DNA from: Ottowia massiliensis
GTDB lineage: Bacteria; Pseudomonadota; Gammaproteobacteria; Burkholderiales; Burkholderiaceae_C
Direction of reading: 5' to 3'
Assembly: GCF_900240305.1 (NCBI RefSeq)
Contig: NZ_LT964854.1
Span: 1,612,001-1,676,000, forward strand
Length of the DNA stretch: 64,000 bases
Below are positions 1 through 8,538 of the stretch, one piece after another. The number at the start of each line of letters is the position of its first letter. Position 1 is the first letter of the stretch. The translations under genes were made by a program, and so were the position numbers. Below the pieces are notes generated by a model. It was not told the origin of the DNA, did no database searches, and saw only the letters and a program-made list of their open reading frames with translations.

Positions 1-83
1 GCGTAGAGCGCCAGCAGCGCGGGCACGTCGCGGCTGCGGGCGGCTTCGTGCCAGCGGGCGTAGATGAATTCGGCATCGGTCAT
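1..83 (-). CDS. N-terminus of a SnoaL/NTF2-like protein (cut by window edge)
   Basis: The reverse strand opens with an ATG at 81-83 and reads without a stop to the window edge, giving 27 residues beginning MTDAEFIYARWHEAARSRDV and continuing with a Leu/Ala-rich helix. This amphipathic start followed by a hydrophobic turn resembles the first helix of the SnoaL-like/NTF2-like alpha+beta barrel family, whose members range from small isomerases to ligand-binding proteins. The visible part contains no catalytic residue, so the family call rests on the helix pattern alone. The gene is read away from trpC on the same strand and is separated from it by a family 1 repeat. Confidence 0.45.
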   Translation of the reverse strand, partial: MTDAEFIYARWHEAARSRDVPALLALY

Positions 84-155
84 GGATGGACTCCTTCTGG
101 CGGCTGAAAAGCGCGGCGCTCTGGCGCATGCCGGGGCGGGAAGGCAGGCGCCATT

Positions 156-234
156 TTTGCTCCTTGTTCCATAGCAATACCTCCTGGACGAATAAGCGCA
201 GATGCCATTTCCAGGCCCCTGAATTCCGCTCCTC
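156..234 (-). repeat. Family 1 interspersed repeat, copy 1
   Basis: The + strand reads TTTGCTCCTtgttcCATAG, then a CCTGG core, an AAGCGCAGA block, GCATTT-like sequence and CTGAATTCCGCTCCT. This is the same order of motifs seen in the other family 1 copies. It begins just beyond the trpC stop codon. Strand '-' means that the AGGAGCAAA end comes first on the reverse strand. Confidence 0.75.
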
Positions 235-245
235 TTTTTTGCTCT

Positions 246-1049
246 TCAGCCGCCAAACAGCTCGGCCAGCGCGCGGCCTGGCTCGCTGGCGCGCATGAAG
301 GTTTCGCCCACGAGGAAGGCGTGCACGCCTGCCTGGCGCAGGCGCTGCACGTCAGCGCGGGTGGCGATGCCGCTTTCGGCCACGGGCAGGCGGCCGGCGG
401 GCAGGGCGGGCAGCAGATCGAGCGTGGTTTGCAGCGTGGTGGCGAAGGTGCGCAAGTTGCGGTTGTTGATGCCGATGAGCGGGGTTTTCAGGCGCAGCGC
501 GCGCTCCAGCTCGGCGGCGTCGTGCACTTCGGCCAGCACGGCCATGTCCAGGCTGTGGGCCAGGGCTTCCAGCTCGGCCATTTGCGCGTCTTGCAGGCAG
601 GCGGCGATGAGCAAGATGGCGTCGGCGCCCATTGCGCGGGCTTCGTAAACCTGCCAGGGGTCGATGATGAAGTCTTTGCGCAGCACGGGCAGGCCGCAGC
701 TGGCGCGCGCCTGCTTGAGGTAGTCGGGGCAGCCCTGGAAGAACTGCCGGTCGGTGAGCACGGAAAGGCAGGCGGCGCGGGTGACGCCGTCGCCCTGGGC
801 ATAGCTTTGGGCGATGTCGGCGGGCGCGAAGTCGGCGCGGATGACGCCCTTGCTGGGGCTGGCTTTCTTGACTTCGGCGATGACGGCGGCCTGCCCGGCG
901 GCCACTTTGGCGCGCAAGGCGGCGGTGAAGTCGCGCGTGAGCACGCGGCTTTCGGCGTCGGCGCGCATGGCGGGCAGGGGAATTTTTTTCTGGCCGGCGG
1001 CGATTTCCTCGCGCTTGACGGCGATGATTTTTTGCAGGATGTCGTTCAT
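246..1049 (-). CDS. trpC: Indole-3-glycerol phosphate synthase
   Basis: This 267-residue TIM-barrel enzyme converts CdRP to indole-3-glycerol phosphate, the fourth step of tryptophan synthesis, in the cytoplasm. Diagnostic motifs are EVKKASPSKG near residues 59-68 (catalytic lysine and phosphate contact), LRKDF at about 123-127 carrying the catalytic lysine of strand 3, GINNRNL near 190 and AESGI near 225. Length is normal for a monofunctional TrpC. The ATG overlaps the stop codon of the preceding small membrane gene by four bases (ATGA), which suggests translational coupling. trpD lies just upstream on the same strand; trpG and trpE are not in the window. Confidence 0.97.
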   Translation of the reverse strand: MNDILQKIIAVKREEIAAGQKKIPLPAMRADAESRVLTRDFTAALRAKVAAGQAAVIAEVKKASPSKGVIRADFAPADIAQSYAQGDGVTRAACLSVLTDRQFFQGCPDYLKQARASCGLPVLRKDFIIDPWQVYEARAMGADAILLIAACLQDAQMAELEALAHSLDMAVLAEVHDAAELERALRLKTPLIGINNRNLRTFATTLQTTLDLLPALPAGRLPVAESGIATRADVQRLRQAGVHAFLVGETFMRASEPGRALAELFGG

Positions 1050-1351
1050 GGCTGGCGGGCGGTTTCAGCGGCGCTTTGTGCGGCGGCGGGCGCGCCGCCT
1101 GGTGTGCTGTTGGGCGTGTCGTTCTGTGCGCTGTTTGGCGCGTTGTTTGGCGCGTTTCCGGGCGCGCCGCCTGCCGCGCTTTCTATCTTGCTGCCCGTCT
1201 CGCCGCTTTCTTCATGAATGCCGCGCCGCAGGTTGCGGATGGTTTTGATGAGCATGAAGTAGGTCATCAAAGCGGCGATGACGATGACGATGGCGAGGGT
1301 GCCGAAGATTTTGAACAGCTCCGCCGTGGTGGGCATGTCGTGGTGGAACAT
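1046..1351 (-). CDS. Small single-pass membrane protein between trpD and trpC
   Basis: This 101-residue protein begins MFHHDMPTTAELFKIF. It has one strongly hydrophobic segment at about residues 12-35, then a basic patch (KTIRNLRRG) and a low-complexity tail (about 62-90) of short Ala-Pro-Asn/Ser repeats. The basic patch places the C-terminus in the cytoplasm by the positive-inside rule. I chose the internal ATG at 1351 because the upstream extension is arginine-rich and overlaps the trpD end region. Its stop overlaps the trpC start by four bases, so it is embedded in the trp operon. I do not recognise the family; no catalytic motif is visible. It could be a recent insertion, or a local protein with no role in tryptophan synthesis. 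Confidence 0.65.
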   Translation of the reverse strand: MFHHDMPTTAELFKIFGTLAIVIVIAALMTYFMLIKTIRNLRRGIHEESGETGSKIESAAGGAPGNAPNNAPNSAQNDTPNSTPGGAPAAAQSAAETARQP

Positions 1352-1412
1352 GGGGCGCGCTCCTTTTCTTGCGTGTGGGCTGCCGGGGTGGCCTTGCGTG
1401 TTTCGTGCGGCT

Positions 1413-2438
1413 TCAGGCAGTGCGGCTGAAGGCTTGCACCTGCTCCAGCTTGGCTTGCGCCGCGCCGCTGGCAATGGCGGCGCGCGCCTGCTGCACGCCT
1501 TCGGCCAGGCTGGCGGCCACGCCGGCGGCGTAGAGCGCGCCGCCCGCGTTCAGGGCCACGATGTCTTGCGCCTGGCCCGGCTGGCCCGCGAGCACGGCGC
1601 GCACGATGGCGACCGATTCGGCGGGCGTGGCCACGCGGATGCCTTGCGGCGGCTGGGTGTCGAGGCCGAAGTCTTCGGGGCGGATTTCGTATTCGCGGAT
1701 TTGGCCGTTTTGCAGCTCGGCCACGAGGGTGGGCGCGCCCAGGCTGATTTCGTCCATGCCGTCCAGCCCGTGCACCACGAGGGCGTGCCGCGCGCCCAGG
1801 GCTTGCAGCACGCGCGCCTGGATGCCGACCAGATCGGGGTGGAACACGCCCATGAGGATGTTGGGCGCGTCAGCCGGGTTGGTCAGGGGGCCGAGCAGGT
1901 TGAACAGGGTTTTCACGCCCATTTCCTTGCGGATGGCGGCCACGTTTTTCATGGCCGGGTGGTGGTTGGGCGCGAACATGAAGCCCACGCCGGTTTCGGC
2001 CACGCATTGGGCGATTTGCTGCGGCGTGAGGTTCAGCTGGATGCCCAGCGCCTCCACGGCATCGGCGCTGCCCGACTGGCTGGAGACGCTGCGCCCGCCG
2101 TGCTTGGCCACGCGCGCGCCGGCGGCGGCGGCCACGAACATGGCGCAGGTGCTGATGTTGAAGGTGCGCGCGCCGTCGCCGCCGGTGCCTACCACATCGA
2201 CCAAATGCGTTTTGTCGGCAATGGGCACGGGCGTGGCGAATTCGCGCATGACTTGCGCGGCGGCGGTGATTTCGCCCACGGTTTCCTTTTTCACGCGCAG
2301 CGCGGCGGTGATGGCCGCCACCATCAGCGGCGAAATCTCGCCGCGCATGATCAGCCGCATCAGGTGCAGCATTTCGTCCTGAAAGATTTCGCGGTGCTCA
2401 ATGGCGCGCAGCAGCGCCTCTTGCGGGGTGATGGGCAT
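1413..2438 (-). CDS. trpD: Anthranilate phosphoribosyltransferase
   Basis: This 341-residue enzyme transfers the phosphoribosyl group of PRPP to anthranilate. The glycine-rich GTGGDG motif (residues 84-89) and the KHGGRSVSSQSGSAD anthranilate/PRPP-binding segment (112-126) are intact, and the total length matches stand-alone TrpD proteins. It is followed on the same strand by the small membrane gene and trpC. trpG, the usual upstream partner in this lineage, is absent; a terminator hairpin and a family 1 repeat lie upstream instead, so the gene must be transcribed from a promoter in the short interval 2439-2515. I saw no Trp-rich leader peptide there. Confidence 0.97.
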   Translation of the reverse strand: MPITPQEALLRAIEHREIFQDEMLHLMRLIMRGEISPLMVAAITAALRVKKETVGEITAAAQVMREFATPVPIADKTHLVDVVGTGGDGARTFNISTCAMFVAAAAGARVAKHGGRSVSSQSGSADAVEALGIQLNLTPQQIAQCVAETGVGFMFAPNHHPAMKNVAAIRKEMGVKTLFNLLGPLTNPADAPNILMGVFHPDLVGIQARVLQALGARHALVVHGLDGMDEISLGAPTLVAELQNGQIREYEIRPEDFGLDTQPPQGIRVATPAESVAIVRAVLAGQPGQAQDIVALNAGGALYAAGVAASLAEGVQQARAAIASGAAQAKLEQVQAFSRTA

Positions 2439-2515
2439 GTTTCAGGTCTTTCGGGGAGAACTCGGGAATTCAGGGATTCGGCAAACTCAAGAAGGCGGAG
2501 ACGGGCAGGCCAATG

Positions 2516-2552
2516 AAAAAGGCCGCCTGTCGCCCCTTCGCGTCAGGCGGCC
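2516..2552 (-). terminator. Rho-independent terminator downstream of the GDSL-like lipoprotein gene
   Basis: A 9-bp perfect stem (GGCCGCCTG / CAGGCGGCC) is followed on the reverse strand by five T residues. It lies between the lipoprotein gene ending at 2710 and the trpD start, so it insulates trpD from upstream transcription. An attenuator role was considered, but no tryptophan codons precede it. Confidence 0.75.
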
Positions 2553-2588
2553 CTGCGCCTTGCCTGAAGGCTGGATTGCTTCATTAAA

Positions 2589-2667
2589 AGGAGCAAATTC
2601 AGGGCATCAAAAAGGCGCTTTGCGCAGTTTCCACCAGGAGCACACGCTATTGATACAATAGCGAAAA
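2589..2667 (+). repeat. Family 1 interspersed repeat, copy 2
   Basis: The copy begins AGGAGCAAATTCAGGGCATC, has GCGC, TTTCCACCAGGAGC and CGCTATTGAT blocks in the family order, and ends with an A-rich run. It is 3' of the lipoprotein gene. Confidence 0.75.
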
Positions 2668-2709
2668 ACGCTGCTTTGCCTGGGGCGCCGCCCGCCAGCG
2701 CTCAGGCGC

Positions 2710-3636
2710 TCACCAGTGGTCGCGCAGGCTCGAATAGGCGTTGTTGCCGTAGCTGCTGCTGCCGTACAGGCGGTTGGCCAGGGGGGTGAAATACAGCTTG
2801 TCGGCAAACAGGTACTGCTCCACCTTGGCGCCGCTGACCAGCGTGTTGTTGGTGCAGGTGGTGGCATCGGGCGTGGTGCACACGGGGTCTTTCGCGTTGG
2901 CGAAAAGCGGATCCTTCGTTTCGTTCGCAATCAGGTTGTAGAACAGGCCGGGGTTGATGGCCAGGACGGTGCGGCCCCATTTCGTGTCCGCCAGCGACAG
3001 CAGCATGGCGTCGTTGAAAGCCACGGACAGATCGCGGATGGCGTTGGCCTTGGCTTCGCCCTGCGCGCGCGCCCAGGGCGACAGGCCCAGGTTGTACACG
3101 CCTGAAACCACCACGTGCTTGGCCCCCGCCTCGGACAGGCGCTTGGCCAGATCGCCCAGCGCCGTGCCGGCGGCCTTGACCGTGGCCGTGGTCGTGGCGG
3201 AAATGCCGGTTTCGTTCACGGCGGTCACGATGTCGGTGTGGCCGCCGGAGAGGATGATCACGTCGCTGTCTTCAAACTTGTTGTTCAGCCTGGCCAGCAG
3301 CGCGTCCACCTGCGCGGACAAGCTGGGCGCGCCGCCGCCCGTGGGATCGGCGGCGGTGATGCGGGCATTGCCGCGCGCATAGCTCAGGCCGCCCGTGGAG
3401 CTGTCAGCCAGGGTCAGGCCGAAATGGGAGGCCAGCTGCTGCGTCCACAGCATGGAGCCGTCGTTGATGGTGTAGCGCTTGCCGTCGTGGCCCAGATCAA
3501 TCATGCCGTCGCCCACGGCCATGAAACGCGTGGGCGTGAGCTGCTGCACGGTGGAGCCGGAGCCGCAAGCGGCCAGCAGGCTGGCCGCCGCCGCCAGCGC
3601 CACGGCGGCGGCGCGGGAGAACCAGGAAGTCTTCAT
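2710..3636 (-). CDS. GDSL/SGNH-like lipoprotein with degenerate catalytic motifs
   Basis: This 308-residue protein has a signal peptide ending in the lipobox LLAAC (Cys24), so it should be an outer- or inner-membrane lipoprotein facing the periplasm. The fold order resembles SGNH/GDSL esterases: block I reads AVGDGMIDLG near 40-49, block III reads SGGHTDI near 130-136, and the C-terminal block reads YLFADKLYFTP. In active enzymes block I is GDS, block III is GxND, and the final block carries a D-x-x-H pair. Here the nucleophilic Ser is Gly, Asn is replaced, and the His is missing. It may be a non-catalytic binding protein, or an outlying subfamily. It is a single gene with its own terminator. 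Confidence 0.7.
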   Translation of the reverse strand: MKTSWFSRAAAVALAAAASLLAACGSGSTVQQLTPTRFMAVGDGMIDLGHDGKRYTINDGSMLWTQQLASHFGLTLADSSTGGLSYARGNARITAADPTGGGAPSLSAQVDALLARLNNKFEDSDVIILSGGHTDIVTAVNETGISATTTATVKAAGTALGDLAKRLSEAGAKHVVVSGVYNLGLSPWARAQGEAKANAIRDLSVAFNDAMLLSLADTKWGRTVLAINPGLFYNLIANETKDPLFANAKDPVCTTPDATTCTNNTLVSGAKVEQYLFADKLYFTPLANRLYGSSSYGNNAYSSLRDHW

Positions 3637-3766
3637 GTGTCAGGTCTTTCCAGAAAAAAGGGGGAAAAGAAGAAAAGGGCGGGAAAAAAAATCGCGCCCG
3701 AGTTTAGAACCCCGGCAGGCAGCGGCCCGCGCGACCCCCTTGCGCCGCCTGGCCGCAGGCGGGCGC

Positions 3767-5146
3767 TTACAGCACCAGCGCCGCAACCCAGCCCGCCAGC
3801 AGCAGCGGAATGTTGTAGTGAATGAAGGTGGGAATGACGCTGTCTTTGACGTGGTTGTGCTGGCCGTCGGCATTGAAGCCCATTGTCGGGCCGAGGGTGG
3901 AGTCCGACGCAGGCGAGCCGGCATCGCCCAGCGCCCCGGCCGTGCCGATGATGGCCACCGTGGCCAGCGGAGAAAACCCCATGTGCACGCAAATCGGCAC
4001 GTAAATGGCGGCAATGATCGGCAGCGTGGAAAACGAGCTGCCAATGCCCATCGTCACCAGCAGCCCCACCAGCAGCATGGCCAGCGAAACCAGCGACTTG
4101 CTGTTGCCGAAAAAAGCCACGCTGTCACGCACCAGCGGCTCGATGCCGCCCGTGGCATTCATCACGGCGGCAAAACCATTGGCGGCAATCATGATGAAAG
4201 CGACCATGCTCATCATGCGAATGCCGCTATTGAAAACCGTATCGGCCTGCTGCCAGTGAATCACGCGCGAAACCATGAAAATGGCAAAACCCAGCAGGCC
4301 CGCAAGAATCAGTGAACCGGTGTATTTCTGCGCCAGAAAGGCAATGCTCACGGCAATCACCGCGACAATAATATTTTCCCGCTTGACCGCCACCTGCTCC
4401 GCCGCCCCTTCAACCGGCAAATCCTGATAATGGCGCGGCTTGCGGTAGCTGAAGAAAATGGCCGCCGCCAGCCCCGCCAGCATGCCCAGCGCGGGAATGA
4501 ACATGGCGTGGTAGATATTGACGCCGGATACATCCATGCCGAATTTGCTGATATTGCCGAGCAGGATTTTGTTCAGGAAAATGTCGCCAAAACCATAAGG
4601 CACGAACATGTAGGTGCAAACCAGCCCGAAGGTGATCACGCAGGCGAGCATGCGGCGGTCCAGCTGAAGGCGGTTCATCACCACCAGCAGCGGCGGCACC
4701 ACCAGCGGAATGAAGGCGATGTGGATGGGAATGAGGTTTTGGCTCATGATGCTCATCAGCAAAAGCGCCGCAATCAGCAGCCATTTCACATAATGGCCGC
4801 TGCCTTGCGTGGCGCGCCTGACAATGACATTGGCCATGGCCTGCGACAGCCCCGAATAGGAAATGGCCACGGCAAAAGCGCCCAATACCGCGTAAGACAG
4901 CGCCGTGGTGGTGCCCGCCGTAATGCCTTCTTCAAAAACCTTGACCAGATACTTCAATTTCAGCACCACGCCCGGTTCAGTCACGCCCGCCACGGCATCG
5001 GGCGGCAAGGCGGCCAAAATGGTGGCGGCCGGAATATCCGCCATCAGCCCGCCCGCAAAGGCGCTGATGATCAGGCTGAAAACCACATGCACGCGCGCCA
5101 GCGACAGCGCCAGCATCAGGCACACGGCAAAAACGACTGGATTCAT
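3767..5146 (-). CDS. NhaC-superfamily Na+/H+ antiporter-like permease (COG2056 type)
   Basis: This 459-residue integral membrane protein has about ten to twelve hydrophobic segments. The start at 5146 is supported by a GGAG ribosome-binding site seven or so bases upstream; the longer reading frame has no such signal. The order of glycine-rich helices, including MGIGSSFSTLPI and GTAGALGDAGSPASD near the C-terminus, fits the NhaC/YuiF-like family, whose members exchange Na+ for protons or carry amino acids such as histidine. The substrate cannot be told from sequence. It stands alone between two unrelated genes on the same strand. Confidence 0.75.
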   Translation of the reverse strand: MNPVVFAVCLMLALSLARVHVVFSLIISAFAGGLMADIPAATILAALPPDAVAGVTEPGVVLKLKYLVKVFEEGITAGTTTALSYAVLGAFAVAISYSGLSQAMANVIVRRATQGSGHYVKWLLIAALLLMSIMSQNLIPIHIAFIPLVVPPLLVVMNRLQLDRRMLACVITFGLVCTYMFVPYGFGDIFLNKILLGNISKFGMDVSGVNIYHAMFIPALGMLAGLAAAIFFSYRKPRHYQDLPVEGAAEQVAVKRENIIVAVIAVSIAFLAQKYTGSLILAGLLGFAIFMVSRVIHWQQADTVFNSGIRMMSMVAFIMIAANGFAAVMNATGGIEPLVRDSVAFFGNSKSLVSLAMLLVGLLVTMGIGSSFSTLPIIAAIYVPICVHMGFSPLATVAIIGTAGALGDAGSPASDSTLGPTMGFNADGQHNHVKDSVIPTFIHYNIPLLLAGWVAALVL

Positions 5147-5242
5147 TCCAAAACTCCAAATGAAAATACAAAAAGATAACCGGCCATTGATACGGAACCC
5201 ATCTGCTGAACGCAAATCCGCGCGCCGCGCAAATCACGGCTT

Positions 5243-7360
5243 TCAGTCTTGCCGCGCTGGCGGCTCTTTGGGAGAAGCCGGGTTGTCCGGGGCCGCGTTT
5301 TCACCGTCAGCGGCGGCGGCTGTTTCCATTTCGGCTACCAGGCGCGCGTCGGACTTGCGCGGCAGGATGAAGCCCAGAGGGTGGCGCCACATGCGCCGCC
5401 AGACGGCGCGGTAGATGCGGTGCCGCTCCACGTTGGAGATGTTGTGCGCCGTCAGCGCCAGGCGAAAGGCGAAATGAAAGCTGAACGCCACGTTCATCAG
5501 CCCTGTGAGCAGCGCTCCGGCCACGGCCCACCAGAAAGCGCTCTCGTGCAGCACGGCAGGGCCGAGCCGATGCGCGGCGGCAGCCATCTGGCCCGCCACG
5601 AGGGTGACGTGCCTCACTTCAAAGTGGATGCCGAAGAACTGGAGCACGGGCGGCGCCAGCCCCAGCATCAGCCCCAGCGAGATATTGGCGGCATAGCCGG
5701 AGATGTGTTCGCGCCAGTAGCAGCCCCAGCGCCGCGCGCGTTCTTTGCCCAGCCAGCGCGTGCTGCGCGGGTTGTAGGCAATGGCCGAATCGAGCTTGTG
5801 AAAGACAAACCAGTTTTCCACCCACCCGGCCACCACGCTGGAGGCAAACAGCAGCACGCCCGTGATGGCGGCAAAAAGCGGCGTGGGGCCAAACAGGTGA
5901 TGGTCGGCGATGACGTGGCGCGCGTGTCCGGCCGTCATCATGCGGGTATCGCCCAGGGCCGCGAATGCCAGGCCCAGCAGCCAGGCCAGCGGGATCACCA
6001 GGACGAGATTGCCGGCGATGGCGGCGAATTGCGAGCGCAGCAAAAACATCACCTCGGTCACGAAGCCGTCTATGGCGCCCGGCGCGTTCAGGCTGCGCAG
6101 CTTGGCGGCCAGGGCCGGCGCGGTCATTGCGGGCTGCTTGGTGGCAATCGTCCAGTGCAGCAGCATCACCAGCACGAAAGCCAGCGAGTAGTTGATGCCC
6201 GCCGCCAGACCGCCCCAGAAGGCCGACAGCCCCAGCGTGTACAGAAACAGCTTGCCCCAGGTGGCCAGCGCCATCACCGCGCCGCCGCCCGCTGCGGCGC
6301 GCAGCATCTGGCGGTACTCCTTGCCGTTGCGCGTGATGTAGTGCTCGCCGCCTTCGGCATTGCGCTCGGTCACCTTGGCGGCCAGCAGCTGCGTGTTGCT
6401 GCGAATGAGCGCGCGCACGCTGAGCGTGTCGCGGCTGACGCGCACCAGATGCGAGAGCATTTGCGCCGCCGCCAGCACCGGCTCGGCCGTTTCCAGGCAC
6501 AGCAGCAGGCCCTTGACGCGCAAGATGCGCTGGCGCATTTGCTGAATCTGGAACTCGATGTTCACCGAGATGCCGTGCTCCTGCAAATGCGCGTACACCG
6601 TGTTGGCGCTGGCGCGGCAGGCATCCAGATGCTCGCGAAACGCTGCAATGGCCTGCTGCGCGCCGGGCGACAAGCGCCCCTGCGTCTGCACGGCCGTGCG
6701 CAGGGCCTCGAACATCGCGGGCAAATCATGAAAGCGCCGCGCCTGGCGCGCCTCCATCGACATGCGGCTGCGAATGCCGGGCGACAGGCCAATGGCGCTG
6801 ATCTGGCTGACGGCGTAGGTGAGCGCGTCCAGCAGCGCGCGCTCGGCGTAGTCGTATTGCGCGGCGCTGCCGGGGCCAGGCGGCTCCTCGTCAAACAGCA
6901 GCTCGCCCATGCGGCGGGCCGTTTCCTTGTCCAGCGCGCGCAGCCAGCGCGCGTCCAGCTCGCCCGGAAACAGCAGGTAAATCAGATCGGCCTGGTCGGT
7001 CGAATCGGGCGTGACCGGCAGCAGCTTCTTGCGCAGGCGGCGCGCCAGCTCGCTCAAGAAAGCCGCGCGCGGCGCAAAGCCCAAATCCGCCAGCAGCGGC
7101 GTCTCATCCGTGGTGGTGATGAACACCGCCCACCAGCGCCGCCAGCGCTGCCGCCAGTGCGGGCGCACCGCCACCGCGTCCAGCAGCGAACGCAGGCGCG
7201 TGAGCACGGCCTGCACCTCGTCTTCGCTGGGGTTTTGCCAATCGGCGCTGCCGCGCACCCAGTCCAGCAGGCCAATCAGCCACAAATGCCGCTCCACGCG
7301 CGGCGCGTTGGCATCCAGCGCTTCCAGATGCCGCACCAGTTCAAGCTGCGAACGGGCCAT
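5243..7360 (-). CDS. Gcr-like 'site-specific recombinase' family membrane protein
   Basis: This 705-residue protein begins MARSQLELVRHLEALDANAP. Its soluble N-terminal half (about 1-350) is rich in Arg, Leu and Glu. The second half has several long hydrophobic segments (for example around 368-390, 400-415, 450-475 and 500-520), and the C-terminus ends in acidic, disordered sequence. This matches the SpecificRecomb family, historically named after the gonococcal Gcr recombinase. The membrane segments make a recombinase role doubtful, and no tyrosine- or serine-recombinase catalytic signature is visible. It starts about 140 bp from the divergent rpe gene. Confidence 0.7.
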   Translation of the reverse strand: MARSQLELVRHLEALDANAPRVERHLWLIGLLDWVRGSADWQNPSEDEVQAVLTRLRSLLDAVAVRPHWRQRWRRWWAVFITTTDETPLLADLGFAPRAAFLSELARRLRKKLLPVTPDSTDQADLIYLLFPGELDARWLRALDKETARRMGELLFDEEPPGPGSAAQYDYAERALLDALTYAVSQISAIGLSPGIRSRMSMEARQARRFHDLPAMFEALRTAVQTQGRLSPGAQQAIAAFREHLDACRASANTVYAHLQEHGISVNIEFQIQQMRQRILRVKGLLLCLETAEPVLAAAQMLSHLVRVSRDTLSVRALIRSNTQLLAAKVTERNAEGGEHYITRNGKEYRQMLRAAAGGGAVMALATWGKLFLYTLGLSAFWGGLAAGINYSLAFVLVMLLHWTIATKQPAMTAPALAAKLRSLNAPGAIDGFVTEVMFLLRSQFAAIAGNLVLVIPLAWLLGLAFAALGDTRMMTAGHARHVIADHHLFGPTPLFAAITGVLLFASSVVAGWVENWFVFHKLDSAIAYNPRSTRWLGKERARRWGCYWREHISGYAANISLGLMLGLAPPVLQFFGIHFEVRHVTLVAGQMAAAAHRLGPAVLHESAFWWAVAGALLTGLMNVAFSFHFAFRLALTAHNISNVERHRIYRAVWRRMWRHPLGFILPRKSDARLVAEMETAAAADGENAAPDNPASPKEPPARQD

Positions 7361-7496
7361 TCATCCACCCGCCAATTCATTTTTTGCCATGGGCAACGAT
7401 GGTAGCGGCGCGACAATGCGCCCCTTTCACTGGCCCTTTCAGCCACGGTTTCACCCGCAGCCTCATCCGCCGCTGCCGCAACCCGCCCTGCTTCGC

Positions 7497-8180
7497 ATGA
7501 CCGCGCCCCGCCACTTCATCGCCCCTTCCATCCTCTCCGCCGACTTCGCCCGCCTGGGCGAAGAAGTGCGCAACGTGCTGGCCGCCGGCGCCGACTGGAT
7601 TCACTTCGACGTCATGGACAACCACTACGTGCCCAACCTCACCTTCGGCCCCATGATCTGCGAAGCCCTGCGCCCCCACGCCCGCCTGCCAGACGGCCAA
7701 AGCGCCCCCATCGACGTGCACCTGATGGTGCAGCCCGTGGACGCGCTGGCCGCCGCCTTTGCCCGGGCGGGCGCGGCCACCATCAGCTTCCACCCCGAAG
7801 CCAGCGCCCACCCGCACCGCAGCGTGCAGGCCATCCGCGCCGCAGGCTGCCGCCCCGGCCTGGCCTTCAACCCCGCCACCCCGCTGGACGTGCTCGACTG
7901 GCTGATTGACGACATCGACCTCATCCTCATCATGAGCGTCAATCCCGGCTTTGGCGGCCAGAGCTTCATCGACAGCGCCCTGCGCAAAACCGAACAGGCG
8001 CGCCGCCGCATCGAGCAATCAGGCCGCGACATCCGCCTGCAAGTCGATGGCGGCATCAAGCCCGCCAACATCCGCCGCGTGGCCGACGCCGGGGCCGACA
8101 CCTTCGTGGCCGGCAGCGCCATCTTCGGCCAGAGCGACTACGCCCAAACCATCGCCGCCATGCGCCAGGCGCTGGCCTGA
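7497..8180 (+). CDS. rpe: Ribulose-phosphate 3-epimerase
   Basis: This 227-residue TIM-barrel enzyme interconverts ribulose 5-phosphate and xylulose 5-phosphate in the pentose phosphate and Calvin pathways. Visible signatures are APSILSADFARLG at 9-21, HFDVMDNHYVPN at 37-48 with the metal-binding Asp and His, HLMV near 75-78, MSVNPGFGGQ in the middle and VDGGI near 178 with the second catalytic Asp. The ATG at 7497 gives the canonical length; the longer open frame upstream is antisense to the Gcr-like gene. The stop is directly followed by the arm of a family 2 inverted repeat. Confidence 0.97.
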   Translation: MTAPRHFIAPSILSADFARLGEEVRNVLAAGADWIHFDVMDNHYVPNLTFGPMICEALRPHARLPDGQSAPIDVHLMVQPVDALAAAFARAGAATISFHPEASAHPHRSVQAIRAAGCRPGLAFNPATPLDVLDWLIDDIDLILIMSVNPGFGGQSFIDSALRKTEQARRRIEQSGRDIRLQVDGGIKPANIRRVADAGADTFVAGSAIFGQSDYAQTIAAMRQALA

Positions 8181-8476
8181 AAACCGGCTCAAAGCCTGCC
8201 CATGAGTGCAAAAAGCGCGGCTCCGGGCGGCCTGCGCCTTGCAGCCTTGTTTCGCTCTTTTATTTAGAGCATGAGGTCCTAGTGGAATTTGCGCGAGACG
8301 GCATTTCTGGCGGCCTGAATTTGCTCCTGTTTTGATATGGCCTGGCAGGCTCCTTCCTGTCGCGCGGGCACGCCAGAGCGGGCCGCCGGAGCCGGAGCTG
8401 AAACCTTTGGGGCTGAAACGCGGCAAAGCGCCTGGGCTGCGCTTTTTGCACTCACGGGCAGGCTTCGAGCCGGTTC
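8181..8476. mobile_element. Family 2 inverted-repeat element with a family 1 copy nested in its loop
   Basis: The outer arms (8181-8217 and 8440-8476) form an almost perfect inverted repeat of about 37 bp with two mismatches; each arm contains GCCTGCCC and GAGTGCAAAAAGCGC-like sequence. A family 1 copy occupies the loop. The whole unit fills most of the spacer between rpe and the bactofilin terminator, and contains no convincing gene. No transposase is encoded. Confidence 0.7.
8250..8329 (-). repeat. Family 1 interspersed repeat, copy 3
   Basis: The motifs TTCGCTCTT, GAGCATGAGGTCCTAGTGGA, TTGCGCGAGACGGCATTT and CCTGAATTTGCTCCT occur in the family order. The copy is nested inside the inverted-repeat element 8181-8476. 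Confidence 0.85.
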
Positions 8477-8538
8477 TTATTCCTTGCGCCCGTCTTGCGC
8501 GAGAGGCCCCTGCGGGCAGTTTGGCAGGCAGCGGGCAT

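Noticed and set aside
2516..2640. A trp attenuator upstream of trpD: a 13-codon frame just before a terminator hairpin.
   Set aside because: The short peptide (MKQSSLQARRRAA) has no Trp codon, and the hairpin is better explained as the terminator of the lipoprotein gene.
5243..7360. An active site-specific recombinase that moves the repeats.
   Set aside because: The family name is historical; the protein is membrane-associated and has no recombinase catalytic signature, so I do not link it to the repeats.
7011..7496. A long N-terminal extension of rpe.
   Set aside because: It is antisense to the Gcr-like gene and is not part of the epimerase family; the start at 7497 gives the normal length.
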